From Rhabdornis inornatus (lineage: Eukaryota; Chordata; Aves; Passeriformes; Rhabdornithidae), in assembly GCA_013397075.1 (NCBI GenBank), contig VWZS01001985.1:434001-498000 (forward strand): a stretch of DNA of 64,000 nucleotides. The letters are read 5' to 3'. Of the stretch, positions 11,895 through 26,800 are shown piece by piece. The number at the start of each line of letters is the position of its first letter. Positions within the stretch are counted from its first letter, which is position 1. Made by a program: the position numbers and the translations under genes. The notes under the pieces were generated by a model. That model searched no databases, was not told the DNA's origin, and saw only the letters and a list, made by a program, of their open reading frames with translations.

Positions 11895-14800
11895 TTACTC
11901 CTCAGAGAAGTCTCTGTCAATGTCCATGTATGCCTCGTCGATGTAGCTCACTATGGCACAGGGGGACGTCCGGTCCGGACTGAGCAGTATCGAAACAGTC
12001 TCTTTCCAGTAGGTAAAACTAATACAGGAGCTCTGTGGGCACAGACAACAGGAGGGTGAGTGGAGGCCACAGCAGGAAACACCTCCCAAAGCTGAAAATC
12101 ACTTCCTGTTCAGCCCCAGCTGCCAACCCCCACAATGTGACCAACACTTTGGATTCCCCACTCTGCCCTCCCCCCCTGGGGCCCAGAAGGGCTGGGTGTT
12201 GAGCAACTACACCCACTACAACCAGCTGCCCGCTCTCCAGATGCAGACAAGGACTCCCAGTGCCTCTGGCAGCTGCAAAGAGCAGCACAGGGTGACCCCA
12301 GCCAGTACACCCATAATCCCAAACTCCTCATTCACTGTCCAGTCCAAACACAAACTGGGACCCTGTGGTGCTGCAGATAAGCCAATGCTGGAAGTAGCTT
12401 CCACTCCCGAGATGACACAAAAACCAACACACTCCCTGCTCACACCCCTCCTGCATTATTCCTTCAAAGCCACCCCAGCAGCCCAACACCAGACCATATG
12501 TCACCCACACAACTAGGTAATTGGTTATTTCTACCCACCAGTGACCCAGGACAAACCAGCTCTGGCACAGAAACCCACAGGCTGCTCCTTTGGCTTCCAG
12601 TAGCTACATCAGATATTTTCCCTGCACTGTTTGCTGCACCAGGAAGACAGAACAGTCTGGCTAAGGTGCTAACTAGTCTGGGAACTGGATTCTGTCCTGC
12701 CTCTGCATTCCCGGCCATCCTGCCAGCTCTGCCTCTCCACCCCACTCAGCACTGGCAAGTCTCACTTCTGTGTGCCAGAGCCAAGACCTCAGGCTCTGTT
12801 TACAGGGAAGTCCAGCACCTGCCTTGTGACAGCCTGACTCTGAGGTATGAAAAGCACCACAGGAGTTACACAGGGGGCAGAACCTCCTCCCTTCTTTCCC
12901 TTCTCAACCTCCCACTTCTGCCAGGGGACTGGCAGGCAGGTGCTGCTGTGACTGACTCCTGCCATGCTAAGAGGGTCACATACATTTTCTAAGCAGGTGC
13001 TGTCTTTATCCTTGTTGAGGTAATGCTGCTGCCAGAATCGCAGGAGGCTGTGGAAGTTGTTCAGGATGAAGCCAGGGTATTTTTCCGTGTATTCCATCTG
13101 TTGCAAGGTGCGCAGATAAAAAGGGAGCTTTTCTTTCCTTCGGGCCAGCATTAGGATAACTAAACTTGTGTTCAAACAACTGACATTTTCCTGGAAGTAA
13201 AAATGACACAGCAAAAAAATCTGAATACCAAGATACCTGTTGTATGCATGTCCCTATAAAACAAGCCTGTGGAAAGAACACAGTGGAGGTGCTCCCGCAC
13301 ACAGCAAGGAAAAAGGGACATGGGTGTCCTCCAGGAAAACCCTGCTCCCAGCCCTGCTCACCACTCCAGTCCCAGTAAGGCAACTGCAAGGTCCCTGGCA
13401 GCTCTTTACCTGTGTCAGTGTCTGTACATGGATAATGTTAATGAGACGGAAGAGGAAGGACATTCTCATGGACATCTGGGACATGTAGGACAACAGGCGG
13501 CACTCGGACAGGACTTCTGCAACTGCAGCAAGAGGAGAAACACAATCACTGCGTGCTGGACGTTCAGACATGCTGATCCAAGCACCAGGGCACTAAGAAC
13601 TGGTGCTCAAACTTTCAGGGTGGCATTTCCTTGTCGACCCCCCCCCCCAAAATGTCAAGGCCCAGATTTAAATGAACCATTTTCACCAGTGAACACCCCC
13701 CCAGTCCCACCCCACTGCCTCCTGTTCACCTTTAGCATCAGACTGGTTCTCAAAGCGGTCCAGGGACAGCGTGATGCAGCGAACGAGCATGTTTGAGTCC
13801 ACCAGAGAGCTGTTGATCTGATTTAAAAATATCTGGAACTGAACAGAAACTTTTTAGTGGTGAATTTAAAAGATTTAAATATATTAATACTCAAGTTCAT
13901 TACCTTTTTGTTATCTCTAACAAGGTAAGAAGAGACATCACCCGCAGCCCTGCCTCACTCAGCCCAAGCCAACATTGGCACTGAGGACTGACCAAAGGAT
14001 CACTTAAAAACACAATGGAATGGAAAAATACCATCCTAGCACCCCTAAAATCTCTTTTGAAGCTACATCACTCCAAGGAAAGTGAGATTTCATACACTAT
14101 TTGTTTTGAAAGAGGGGGAATCCCTGCAGCTCCATGTTTTCCTACACTGATTTTGTACAAGCAGACAGCACTAGGGAGGAATACAGTGAGGGAGTCACAC
14201 AGAATGAGAACTAAACCCAGTTAGAGATCAATAAACAGGAAGCACATAGGAAATAAAAAGACATTCTCTAGAATGTTTGAGTTAATTTACTAGAGAAAAA
14301 ACCCCAAAATAAATAGTTTTCCTTTAAATACATTTATACATCCCTTCTCCGAGGTCTACCAGACCTAACAGCAATGAGAGAAAAATTACAGTAACAAAAG
14401 CAAGAGTATAAGGCCATACAGAACCTACCCACCAGCTGATGTTATATGTCCAAAGTGCACAAGAGTATGAAACCACTTTGCATAGAGCTGTCCATTGAAG
14501 TGCAGCTCAATTTTATAGTTAATTACATAAGCCACAGCTTCTTAAAACGTCTCTAAATTCAAATAACATCAAATATCTGTGTCTGTTTGCAGTATCAAGT
14601 ATTTTAAGCCTTATTCACGATGGAATTCCCACTGCAAGCTCCAGTGAAAGATTTTTTGGAGCTGTCTCAATATCCACAACTATCACTTAACCACAAATCT
14701 AGCTACTTCACAGGAAATGTTCTACTACCCTTGAGCCTGACCTTAGACCTGCCTGATCATGGAACAGGGGGAAGTTTGCTGACCAGCTCAGGACAGCTGG

Positions 14801-17800
14801 AGCACTGCTGAAAACACTGAGGGACTTTGGCAATTGACCCCTTCATGTTTATTGTGCCCCAAGCTCTAAAAGCACACCAAACCCAAACGAATCCAAGTTT
14901 TAGTGCTATGTTTGGTTATAAAAGGGTGTAATTTGAGCCACAGGGGGCAGCTTTTACAAATATTTACCTTCTCGTCTGTGTTGATGTACTTGTTGAACCT
15001 CTTGAATGCATCAATATTGAATTTCATCAGCTCTCCCAGAAGGTCAAAGTAACTCTGAAGCACATCCCGTGACTTGCACTCACTATCAACAATGCAGTAG
15101 AGAATATGCTGGTAGGGGAGGAAAACATGTTATTGCCACAGCCTAGTCAAAGCCAGCAGCACAACACAGACTCTGATTTAATCAGCATTTAAAGCATTTA
15201 TCTGCAGGTTCCTGGGTGACTGAATGTCACACCACCAAACTAAAGACAAGAATTCACATGAGTCTCCTGTTAAAATAACTTCCCAGTGATACAGGTTATA
15301 AAAATGGCCACATCTGGCTGCCACAAGCAGAATTCACAGGTATTTTTTGTAAGTGCTCCCAGTATTTGTCATATTTACACAGGAATAAGGGGCAGTTTTT
15401 CATTTATTATTATTGTTGCATCTATTGTGATTTCTCCTGTAAATTGTGACCCTGATTTATCTCCTGAGTGTTTATTCCCCCACTACTGCAAGGGGGCAGT
15501 TTGGGTGGCCTTCATTTCCCTGCTGAGTTTTAAACCCAGCATAATATTTAACACTACATTTTTATTCACTTCTGGTTCACTTCAGATAAATCCTTCTTGA
15601 TTGCTATGAAGACGCCTGACAAACTTATTTACCTCCAGGAGTCCTCTCTTGAGGAGGAACATCTGGTCTGCGTAGGAGGTGGTGCCTCGCAGAAAACTTT
15701 CAACAGCCCTTGCTTGCCAAAACCTGAGAAAGAGAAGAAAGGAGGTGTTAGTTTTGGGAAAAGGGAAGTAATTGACCACAACTGTAATTTAAATCCAGTT
15801 TCCTGATCTGTTTCATTCTACTCTGAAGCTGGAGTCAGACCTGTTGATCCTGCAGAAAATCACTGGTTGTGATTTCTTCACACCTGCATAGCCACCACAG
15901 CACAACAAAGGCAGACCTTTCCACAGCTTATTCTCCAACATTCTCAGCTGCTCTAAGCTGGATGAAACCAAAGACACATCCCAGAGGTCTCAAACAGCTC
16001 ACAGAGGCAAAGTGAACCCACCTGAAGGAGGATTCTGCAGGTTCCTTCTTCATGACCTGAAGCAGCCTGGTCAACAAACCTCTCTTCCCATCACAGACAA
16101 GGCTCCTGCAGCAGGTGGAGAAATTACAGCTGAGTGGAAGGGCTGGGCAAGCACTGAGCACTGAATCCAGCCACTGCTCCAGAGCTTTTGATGATTAAAA
16201 TCTCAGTATTGAAGTACACAGTACAAATATGGTGCTAGTTCTACCAGCGGAGGAGTTCTCCTCCTTGATCTTGTATTTCTGCAATACTTGGAAGTCGTGT
16301 TTCAGGTAAGTCCAAAAGAAAAACTTTCTCTCAGAATTTTAACGATTTCAGAAATACCAATTCACACCTTGTGTGAATCAAGAGATAAGAAAAAAAATAA
16401 AAAGCTGGATGCTTCCCATACTACATGAGGTTGTAGTAAAAGCACAGAGGCTGTACAACTGCAATACTGCTTGTATTAAACAGCACCTTCAGGGGAATAT
16501 CCACCTGCATTAAACTCATACAGAAGTAATGCCTTGATCTCACATATCAAGAAAAACAACATGAAAACTAAATGCTAAGGGTGAAAAAAAGACACCCAAG
16601 TTCTTCCCAATTAGACACAGTATTATCATAATAACTGTAATCTAGAAATCCTCTTAGAGATTCCCTTTTGGAGTGAGGTAAATCTGCTCTGTGCAGACCA
16701 AGTCCCTGCTGATACCCTGGGAGAATTCTGACAAACTAAATTCTGTGAACAACCTTCCATCTGCTGAGGTTTATACACCAGAATCATGTATTAAAGAGAT
16801 TATGAGATCAAAACAGTCCATCTAATAGATACTCAAATGTAACAGAAGAGATTCTGTAAGTGGTTTAACATGTTAATCTAATTTAGCTTACTCTGGTTAT
16901 CAGCTGCTCTTAAAATACTCTGAGCAGACACTCAGATGTGTTCATGCAGCCTGGAAATGGACATTGATGTGTGCACACACTGCTCCTGAATGCCAGAACT
17001 AAGATTTATTAGCAGGAGCAATTAATGATTTGAGGGATCAGATTGTTCCAGGTCTGTCTGCAATGCCTGACCTGAGGAAGGCCAGACAGGCAGACCCAGC
17101 ACATCACACTGAAGTTTGAGCCATGAACTCAAATCCCGTTTTTTAGGGGTTTTAAAGTTGCTTTTGGTTTCAAAACATCTTATTCTGAGCACGAGCACAC
17201 CTGAGATTTGCTAATGACCATCAACATCCCACAAACCTGGACACCTCCCACTGAAAGGAGTCACTGAAATGGAAGTGTGGTGGACAGACAGAGGGCAAAC
17301 AAAACAGCTGATGTCAAACTTCCAGTCTAAGTGTTTCCAAAACTCTTAAATTGCCAACCCTCAATCCCCTCTCACCTGTCAGTGTTGACAACTGCATCCA
17401 CTTCAGGGATGTTGGCTTTATGGGAGATTGCACTCAGCTCATTCAGTTCCTGGCTGTTCAAAAGGAGATACTTGTTCCTAAAGCGAGACAATGGGGGAGG
17501 AGGGGAGAAGAGCAGGATGAATTCAAGAGGCAAAAATGCAACTCCATGAAAAACAGAGCCACAGGCCTACAAGGGCTGCAGGACTGGGCAAGCTGCTTTC
17601 TCCTGGCTGCTCTTCACAGCATTCCCACTCTGCTCTCTGTACCAGGCCAGGCAGCTTCAGCTTGGGAAAACCTCCTCCAAAATCTACCAAATGCCACTTC
17701 CAGCACTGACTAGCTTTGAGAAGATGGCTCTTTGCTGACTTGTTTGCAAATATTTTTTTCTGGATAATGCTCATTTTTAAAAAATCTCAACAACATTTTG

Positions 17801-20800
17801 CTCAATTTCAGATGAAAATAAATATTAAATAGCAAACTTTTTCACAGCCTGAAGTTTTTCTCCACCCTATAGTGATTGCTCCCTTTAAGTAATAAATCTC
17901 TTTCTAAGTAAGAATGCAGAAACTGCAAGAAAGGCCTCGGACATCCTGACATTTGATCATCTGAACAAACTTTACCCTGGAAATATTTAAAAACATCATA
18001 TCCAAATAAAAATGGATAAAAACCCCAGGAATGCACATTAATTTTTAATCAAATATTGAATTGTTCATAATGAAAAGAAATTATTTTGTCTGTAAAGTGA
18101 ACTAAATGCAGAATAAATCTGACAGAGTAGAAATGTAGTCCAGGGGCTCCCTTTGCCCAAGGGCAGTGTGCTCCCTTTCTGCTTCCAAGTGTTCAAAATC
18201 AGACAGCAAAGATTCCTTTTCAGGAAAGCTCAGGGAGCAGAGGATGCAGTGATGAGTGTGAGGCTCCTTTTGCTTCCAACACTGTCGTCAGGTTAGTGCT
18301 CACTGAGGCTTTTGTGTAAAGATTGAACAGGTTTCTGCAATGAGAACAGAGCCCTTCTCTCCCTGCAAGAAACAGTTCTGCAAGGCTGGCTTGGACACAA
18401 TTTCACTGAATTAATATCAGTGAAATATCAGCATACAAGTACTTTGCTCTCATCTTGTCCTCAGTTAACACTGCTTATCTGTGATTTCATAAAAGTTCAT
18501 GTAGTTATTTAAACCCCCCAAACAGATTCCACACATTCCACTTGCCCAAACAGTACAGCTGGGAGCTGTTTTCTGCTCAAACAAGCCTGAGATCTTTTGT
18601 AGCAGCCACTTAAGCAGTAACATCACCTGCAGAGATTTTATTGGAAAACCTGGAGCGATTCCCAGGCAAACACTATCTTGGATGAAGAATTTACAATAGG
18701 TCAGCATTCCCTCCCTGTCCAGCAGCTCCCCATTCTCAAAGCTAGTATTCTACAATCAAAAAGGCTGATATTTGAAATCTATCCAGCAGGACTAAAATCC
18801 TGCACAAAAATCCCAGCCTGGCTCTAGCAATGAGCAGCACTTGAAATGTAACATGTCTCAAACACAGGGGTTTGTAAGGAAGTGGACATCATCTCCCAGG
18901 ACTGAAGGAGAGCAACAGGACACTGATGGAATGCAGGATGCAATTCCACAAGTCACAAGCACCTCTGTACCAGCAGCACAGCATTAAATAACCCCAAGCA
19001 AACTGCATCACCCCTCCAACTACTCCAACAGACCCAAGTTTTCCTAAGGATGCCTTTTGAAGGCAGACAGAAACTTTGTTCCTATTTCCCTGGCTCACTG
19101 TCAGCTCTCAGGGAGAAGGCAGAAAAAGAGCAAAGCTGCCTCCTTATTCCTTCAGCCAAAAAGTGTTAACTCATCCGTGCATGTTTCAGCTCATTTCAAC
19201 AGGAGACAAAATGGGCTGGATTTAACCACACCAGACATAGTCAGACATGCCCACCACAGTGCAAATTCTTAGGCTGTTTCAGCAAGAGCTGAAAGGAACA
19301 TGAAGTTTAGGGACAGCACAACATTCCCTTCACATGGAGCCTGCCTGGTGCCCAGGACACCTGGAACCACAACCAGGCAAACAGCACCAAGCCACAACCC
19401 ACCACAGCTTCTCATACTCACTCATGGTGGTCACTGAAGCTCTGAAGAAGCCTCAAGAATTGTATCTTTAAAGTAATGTCCTAAAATGAGACAAGAACGG
19501 TAAAAAAAAGTTATTGCTTTAGTATTTTTGGCTATCATTAGTTACCAAGCTAGCATGAAACAGCTGCATGGAAAACCTTTGTGAATCAAAGCCCTTTGGA
19601 GAGCAGAGCAAGTGACTTGCATAAATGGAGAGGCTGCATTTCCCAAAATAGAAGTGGAGATTGCCTCCAAGCCTATGCACATAACAGGCAATAATTCCTT
19701 CTCACTGCAAAGGCAAAAAAGCTTAGAGTTGTATTGATCAATTCAGAATGTCTAGGTTTGTAAAGAAAAAAAATATGAAGAGTCCAACACAAAACCCAAC
19801 CCCCCTAAACCTGACTGTGGCACAATTTGTACTCTGTGCCTCTCTTAGGCATAATTTCTTTGAATTTTGGTTGTCTTCTACCTCTGGAGTCCAGGGTCCA
19901 GAAATTTACTCCTTTCTCAGTTCCCAAAATGGACATGTTCCTTAAAATCAACAAACAAACTAGGAGAGAGGGGAGAGGCTAAACCGGCTCTGCTAAATTG
20001 CTAGCATGAGCCAAGGATAGACTTCAGTGAAATCAATAACCCCCCAAAATCTGAATGCTGCCACATCTCAAGTCATTGATTATACAAACACACAGTTACT
20101 CAGCACAGCTCCTCAGAACTGTGTGCCAGGATGAAACTGAATTGTGAACAGAATTGCAGAAGTTCCTCACCGGACTGCAGTCACAGTTCTGGTTGTGTCC
20201 ATGCAGAACCAGGGCTGAGGCAGAGTGCTTCCTCCAGATGAGTTTGTCAAACAGGTTATTGAGGCCAGGAATGAGTCTGAACTCTGCTATCATTTTATGA
20301 ACCTGGGGAACAAGAGAGGTACAAACAGGTCTGCTCCAGCCTCAAGCACAGATTTAATGTAGTCTGGAACAGATGGGCACAATGATGTCATTCTCTGACA
20401 AAAGGATGTGAATTCTTGCATCAAACAGCAAGTGTTTGTGTTAATCACAGCAGTTTCCATTTGCTGGACATGGATAGAAAACAAAGACTTTGAAATAAAG
20501 CTCTTCCCCAGAGCTTCAATTAATCAGTGTGTCTCTGGAAGCAGCTTTGGGCATCAGGACATCACTTCCAGCACACTGAAAATGCATCTACACCAAACAG
20601 CTGAGCTGGGGATATTCTGCAGCCACTCAATCCCCTATGTGTCCTTTCCCTCTCCACACACACGGCTGCAGCTCAGGCAGGGCCTCTGATGACAACAAAA
20701 CCCATCAATATTGGTTTTGTTCATGTGACCTGAGCAGGAGTACTGAGCAGAGTGCAGCAGCAACACAACCACACCACACTCCTCCTCCAGGTTAAAGAGA

Positions 20801-23800
20801 AGCTGAACCTTAGATTAAAAAAAAGTCAAATTGCTCAGGTTCATTTATGAATCTCCCTGGTACATCTTTTTTATTAATATAAAAAAGCTAATAATTTTGG
20901 TGTGAACAGCTATTTAATACCTTTAGTCCAAGCTGAGATACTTTCGATGTAAGGAATTTAGAAGATGAGGACCAAGGGAAATAGAAAGTGGGATTCTTAT
21001 CAGCTGTAGGCCTAGGACAAGCATTATTCCTTGAGATGTGGTTACAAATGAAAACCACATGACTGGAATATCCAACATTCTGCAAAAATTAAGCACCAAA
21101 ATAATGGACATGTTTCTTAAAATCAACAAAGTAACTTAAAAATACCCCAGCTTGTCCCAAGATCCAGACCAGCAGCATTTCAAGCAGATCAATCTACTTT
21201 GCTCTATCTACTCAAATACCTGAATGAATCAAAGTATCTGAAGCTGATGCTCTTTTACAGGTTTTAGTTCTAGTTTGCAGCACAACAATTGCTTTTTGCA
21301 CTCCTCTTGGCTGTAGCCACCTGCTCTCCCATCTTTATGGAAATCATATTCTTGTTGCTGAACACCTCAAATACACACCTGAGGAGCATCCAGCTCCTTC
21401 CCACCCCAGCCATGCTGTCCTGACAGACTGCTGAGCTTGGAGTCCTCTGCTGCTCCATTATTTTGACATACTCCTGGACACTTTGGTTTAGCACAAAAGC
21501 AAGCTCTGAAGAATGTCTCTGAACAAAGTGCTCCCTGTAGTGCCCCTGTCCCTCCATGGCACAGGCACACCAGGAGGAAGCCAAGTGTGTGAGCTGCCTG
21601 CAAGAGCCTCAATCCTCACTAAAGGAACAACTCTCTACACTCACTCTTAACTCCTGAATCTGCTCCTTTCCAAATGACTCAGATTCCACATCTGTGCAGT
21701 TTCGTTTTCTCAGCTCTGAATTCTCACCTGACTGAGCTCCCCAGTCACATCACTGCCACTGCATCACTCTCCCAGGACCCAAACTCATTACAATTTGCCT
21801 GAGGATGCCAAGACAATCCCCGCTCTATATTCAACCTGCAAGCTACTTTGGCTTTTTCCTGCTGCCATCCAGCTTCACAGGAATTGCTCTGTTGCTGTCT
21901 CATCTAAGCTGAGTTGCTGTGTGTGCAGTGTGGCTCCCTACAGCAGGAGCAAGGAAATCAGCTGATGGCTCTTCACCACAACACAGACATGCAAGACAGC
22001 CTAGAAAAATACATAAGGAAAGTAATTTAGGGTGTGACCATAATGAGAAGGCAGCAAAGGCCCAGATCTGCAGAGAAACACCACTTACTCCCAAAGGTGA
22101 GATCATCCCCAATATGGCAACAGGAGGAGCCAAGTCATTGCTACCTCAGCTATCAATTCATGCAAATTAGCCAGCAACCAAGTTTAAACCAAGGATTCAG
22201 AGATTCATTTGGGGACAGGGTGAGTTTGGGAGGCTGCACCTTGATTCAAGCAAATGCCAAACCATTATGTTGATTATTACAGCAGACTGAAGCAGGTTTG
22301 AGATGCCCTTAATGAAATTCTATGCAAAATGAATCCAATCTAAAACCAGCACATCCTTTGGCTGCTCAGACTCATACCACAGATCCTGTGCTTTTATTCT
22401 TCACAGAAAAGAGAGACCAAAAAGCAGCTGAAATGCTTGTGTGAGGGTGCTATTGCACACTGCTGTGCCTGCATTCCAGAGCTTCCCATGGAGAAGAGTT
22501 CAGCTCCAGCCCTTCCTCTGCTGGGCTCTCAGGAAGGGCAGGAGATTCACATCTGCCACACAAGTCTTATGCAGATTAAGGAGTGAAAGATGTAGCATGT
22601 GTTTTAAAGGAAGAGGATTTCACAAAAAAAACCAAAAAAACAAACAAAAAAAAAACCAAAAATAAAAAACAACTCCCCCAAAAACAAACAAACAAACAAG
22701 CAAAACAAAAACCTTAAACAAACAAACAAAAAACCCCTGGCTCTGGACAAGAAGTGTTTGGGAATGCAGTAACTCAAATCATTCAAGAATTCAACTCCAG
22801 TCCTGGGAAGAAGTGAACTGCAGGCCAGTTTATCCTTAGTTTTTCCATTTGCGCAGGGGCAGAAATAGCAGATGAAGGCTAAGAGTTGTGTTCCCAGGAA
22901 ATTAAAACACAAATTCATCTTCAAAGCTAGCTTCAGCAGCAGAGCTTTTGCCTTGTCACATTTGACAGGAACACACCAGAAGTGAGCCAGGGAGGGAAGG
23001 AATCCAGCACCTCCAGCTCCCTCCAGCAGCAGCAGGCTGAGTGCAGTTTGCCAGCAGTTCCTGCAGTATCTATAAACCCGCATTCTTGTAGGTAACTCAG
23101 GCAGGGATGAATTATCTGCCTTGATACAACTGAAAAGAAGAAGTTCTCCTAATAGATCCGTGTTCTAGTAGTTTTAGTTATGTTTTGGGCTTTGTTTACA
23201 TTTTATTCCATGCTTAACAGAAACAGCATTTCTAAAAGGAATGGCAACACGATTAGGAGTTGTTTATGGTAGTGACTGTGGTTTCTGCAAGAATTACTGG
23301 TTCCTTCTGCTTCCTCTTATGCAGAATCTGCTTCTCTTAAGCAGTGTCTAAGTGTCTGCTCAGAATCACAGAATCCCAGGATGGTTTGGGATGGAAGGGA
23401 TGTTAAAGCCCATGTCATTCCCCTGCCATGGGTAGGGACACCTTCCACCAGACCAGGCTGCTCCAGGCCCCAGTCCTGAACACTTCCAGGAATGGGAAGT
23501 CCACAAGCTCTGCTGCAGGTTCAGAGGGAACAGGTCAGTTGTTTGGGACTGAGCTACAACTGCACCTGCAGATTAAGAGATTTCAGAGATTGCCCTGGGG
23601 AGTGTTTGTGACTGACACCCTGAGAGGTTACTACCACAGAATAAAATATTCCAGATAAATGTGCTCCAACCCCTGCCCACAACACAGCCTCTCCTGCCTA
23701 ATACAACAGCCTTCCAGTAACTCACACCAATTTGGCTCTCCCAGTGTCCAGGACATCTGAATGCCCCTGTTATCCCAAACTCTGCTGAGCTGAGCAGACT

Positions 23801-26800
23801 GCCAAAGCTGGAAACCTGTCAAAACTGCACCAAGGATTGCTTTGCTTTTCCCTTCACAACCTGCTTTTGACCCATTTAAATCAAACCACAGCTGAGTTGC
23901 AATGACTGGTTCTTCATAAGCCTGTGTGAGGCAGGGAACAATTTTTTTTTTTTTAATTTCAAAAGGAAGAAAGGCAAAGGAACATATGAGTGGGATTTCC
24001 AGGCAGTGACCAGTGCAGACAGCACTGAAGAGCATCTTCCCAGCTGGGAGTTTAGCAGCATGCTCACACTTTGCCAAGTCATGGCAATACGCTGCAAAAA
24101 TCGTCCAGAGCATTTCCAAAGGTGAAAGCAGACAAAGAAGGATAAGGCCTGAAGGGGCTCCATCCAAACTGGTCACTAGGAGGCAGGAGAACACCTGACT
24201 GCAGCATGCAGGTACCACACACTTCCTCACACAGGAGGCAGCCTCCTGCACAGAGCAGAGGCTCTGCAGAGCAATGTGTGTGACCAGCCCTGCCCTAGCT
24301 GCTCCCAGTGAAACTCTGCCTGTTTTCAGGACAGCACTGCCAGATGGGACTGCCCAGCTTTGTACCTTGAGCTTTGCCCTGGCATTTCTGTGCCCATGAC
24401 CTCATTCATGAACACTCAGGTTTAAAAAGACACCAAGTGTGAGTGGGAGCATCCACTGGGGCTCACCTGATTCCTCTGCCTGCCCATGAGCAGCACACAG
24501 AGAACATAGAGCACCTCCAGCTTGTACATGATCTCGTGCATGATCTTCATGGACTGGGGCAGTTGTGTCCTTGTGGAGGTGTTGGCCAGTCCACTCTCAT
24601 CTGAAGACTCTGAAAAAGATGGCAAAGCTGTGAGACTGAGGCAGTTTCAACAGGAAAGGATTTGTTACAGTTGTTACTTTTACACTCAACACTGCAGATC
24701 CAGGAGCAGCACATCTGCTGGAATTCTCTTCTTAACTGAAAATAGTGATGTACAGCAAATAACCAATTTGAATTATATGGTAAAGAAAAAATATAACCGA
24801 AAATTTAGAAGAGATAAAATCAGATTTTTAAAATTCTTTTTCTGTAACGAACTAAATGGCAGCATATCCCAAAAATAAGTAGGCTCACCTAAATTAATTA
24901 ATAGACTACTGCACCAGAGCATGCAGGAAAGGTACTAAAACTAGATAGGAGATTATCACAAGCACTTACTATTAAATCTACCTTCATTTCATACCTCAGT
25001 ACCACTGTTCTTAGGCTGCAGTTAAATAAGTTTCATAACCTTAGAAAGAATTACCCTGCTAAGAGCAGAAACAGGAATACAAAGTACTTTGAGTTCTACC
25101 AGACATACACTGCATTTTTGTCATACCAAAGGGTGAAGAGACAAACCACACATATGCTCCAAAGGATTTTCCTAAGGTTGTATTAACACTCCCACTGGAG
25201 CAATTATTTAATTAACTTCTTCAATTTAGCTGGAACTATCTTTCCTTTTTAAAGAAGGGGCCACTTGCTTGGTGTGAAGCATTTGAATCCAAAATCATGA
25301 GCCAAAGTTTTAGACTAAATGCTGATGAAGCCCCTTACCTCAGCAGGGTTATTTTAAACACTCTAGAGGAGGTTAGGGCTGAGGATGCACAGCACTCCAG
25401 TGTTGGCTAGGCATGCAAAGGGCACACATTGCTGGAGGATCTCTCCTTTGGCTAATTTAAATTCAGTAAAAAAAATCAGTGCTATGTGAGACCAAAACTG
25501 AAGTCAGACCCCAGTGCTGGTATGTGAGTCTTCCAGGCACGAAAAGGGGAATCAGGACCAGATGAAAGGAAAAGGAACACGTGGCAAAGCCTGAGAAAGG
25601 TTGAACACGCATCAGCTGTCGGTGGGTGGAGGGATGCAAGCCAGCTACCTGTACTGCTCTGCTCTGCCTCTTCATTTGCCACTCTCATCAGTGCATCCAG
25701 CACAAGGGCATTGTCCAGCCAGGTGTACCACTCCTCCAGCTCCTGCAGGAAGCTGGAAGTCCCTGTTGTTTCAGACACCTTGCGTGTGGCCAGTTTGCAC
25801 AACCGCTCAATGAAGCCTGGAATATTCAGAAGTGTAGCTGAAAAAAAAAGAGAAATAATTTTATTGCAATTTAAGATCACCACAAGGTACCAGCACATCT
25901 ACTTTAGGAATACAGAAGTGTATGATTAAAAAGATCTGGTTAAGACCTGAAGATGGAAGAATTCAGTGCACTCTGGTGTTAAGGACTGGAAGAGAGCATG
26001 CATATCCCAGGAATAATTCAGTGTTGTTCTCCAGTCTTATCAAGGAACTGATCTGGCTGAAAACTAAGCTGGCAGAAATAAAGCAGCCTTTGGAAGGGGC
26101 AGCTCCACCTCTCCTTTCCTCCTTCAATTTCCCTGCTGTGGTGCTGGTCTGCAGTGACTGAACTGGCTCCCTGCAGAGGCAGGGAGGAAAGCTAACAGCC
26201 TCTCAAGTACCAGGTTCATGGATTAGCTCCTCATGGAGTAAAACAGATGGAGAACACACCACAGCAGCCCCAGGTGTGAGGGTTTTGACTGTGGAAATGC
26301 ACCCTTTGAAAGAGCAGTGCACAGACAGAAGCCACTGCTCTGCAAAATGTTTGGGGAGGTGCATTTTGCCTTCAAGAACAACTTAATTACAGGACCTGTT
26401 TATTAAAGATACATGGCTAAAGCTTCACTTCCCACTTGTGGTGGCAAGGAGAAAAGGACAAAGAATTTGGCCATGAACATTACATGAGGGAGCTGCATCT
26501 CTGAAAGAATAGGCTCCCTGACAAAATTTTAAAAATAGAGTATCCTGTAGAGCCTTAGAATTAGTCTCTGATTGTGCCTATAAAAATGATTAGCTAAACA
26601 TTTGCTTGGCATGGGCCTATGCAAATATCCACTTCAGAAGTCCAAAAGCTTTTCACACAGTAAGAACTGAAAACAGCAGATTCTATATCTGATGGTACTT
26701 TTAACTTTTTCAATCCCTACTCATCCTTCTAGGCAAGACTTCTGCACTGAGAAGTACTCAGCAAAATAAGGACAGCTGCACTGTGCCCGAAGTTAAGGCT

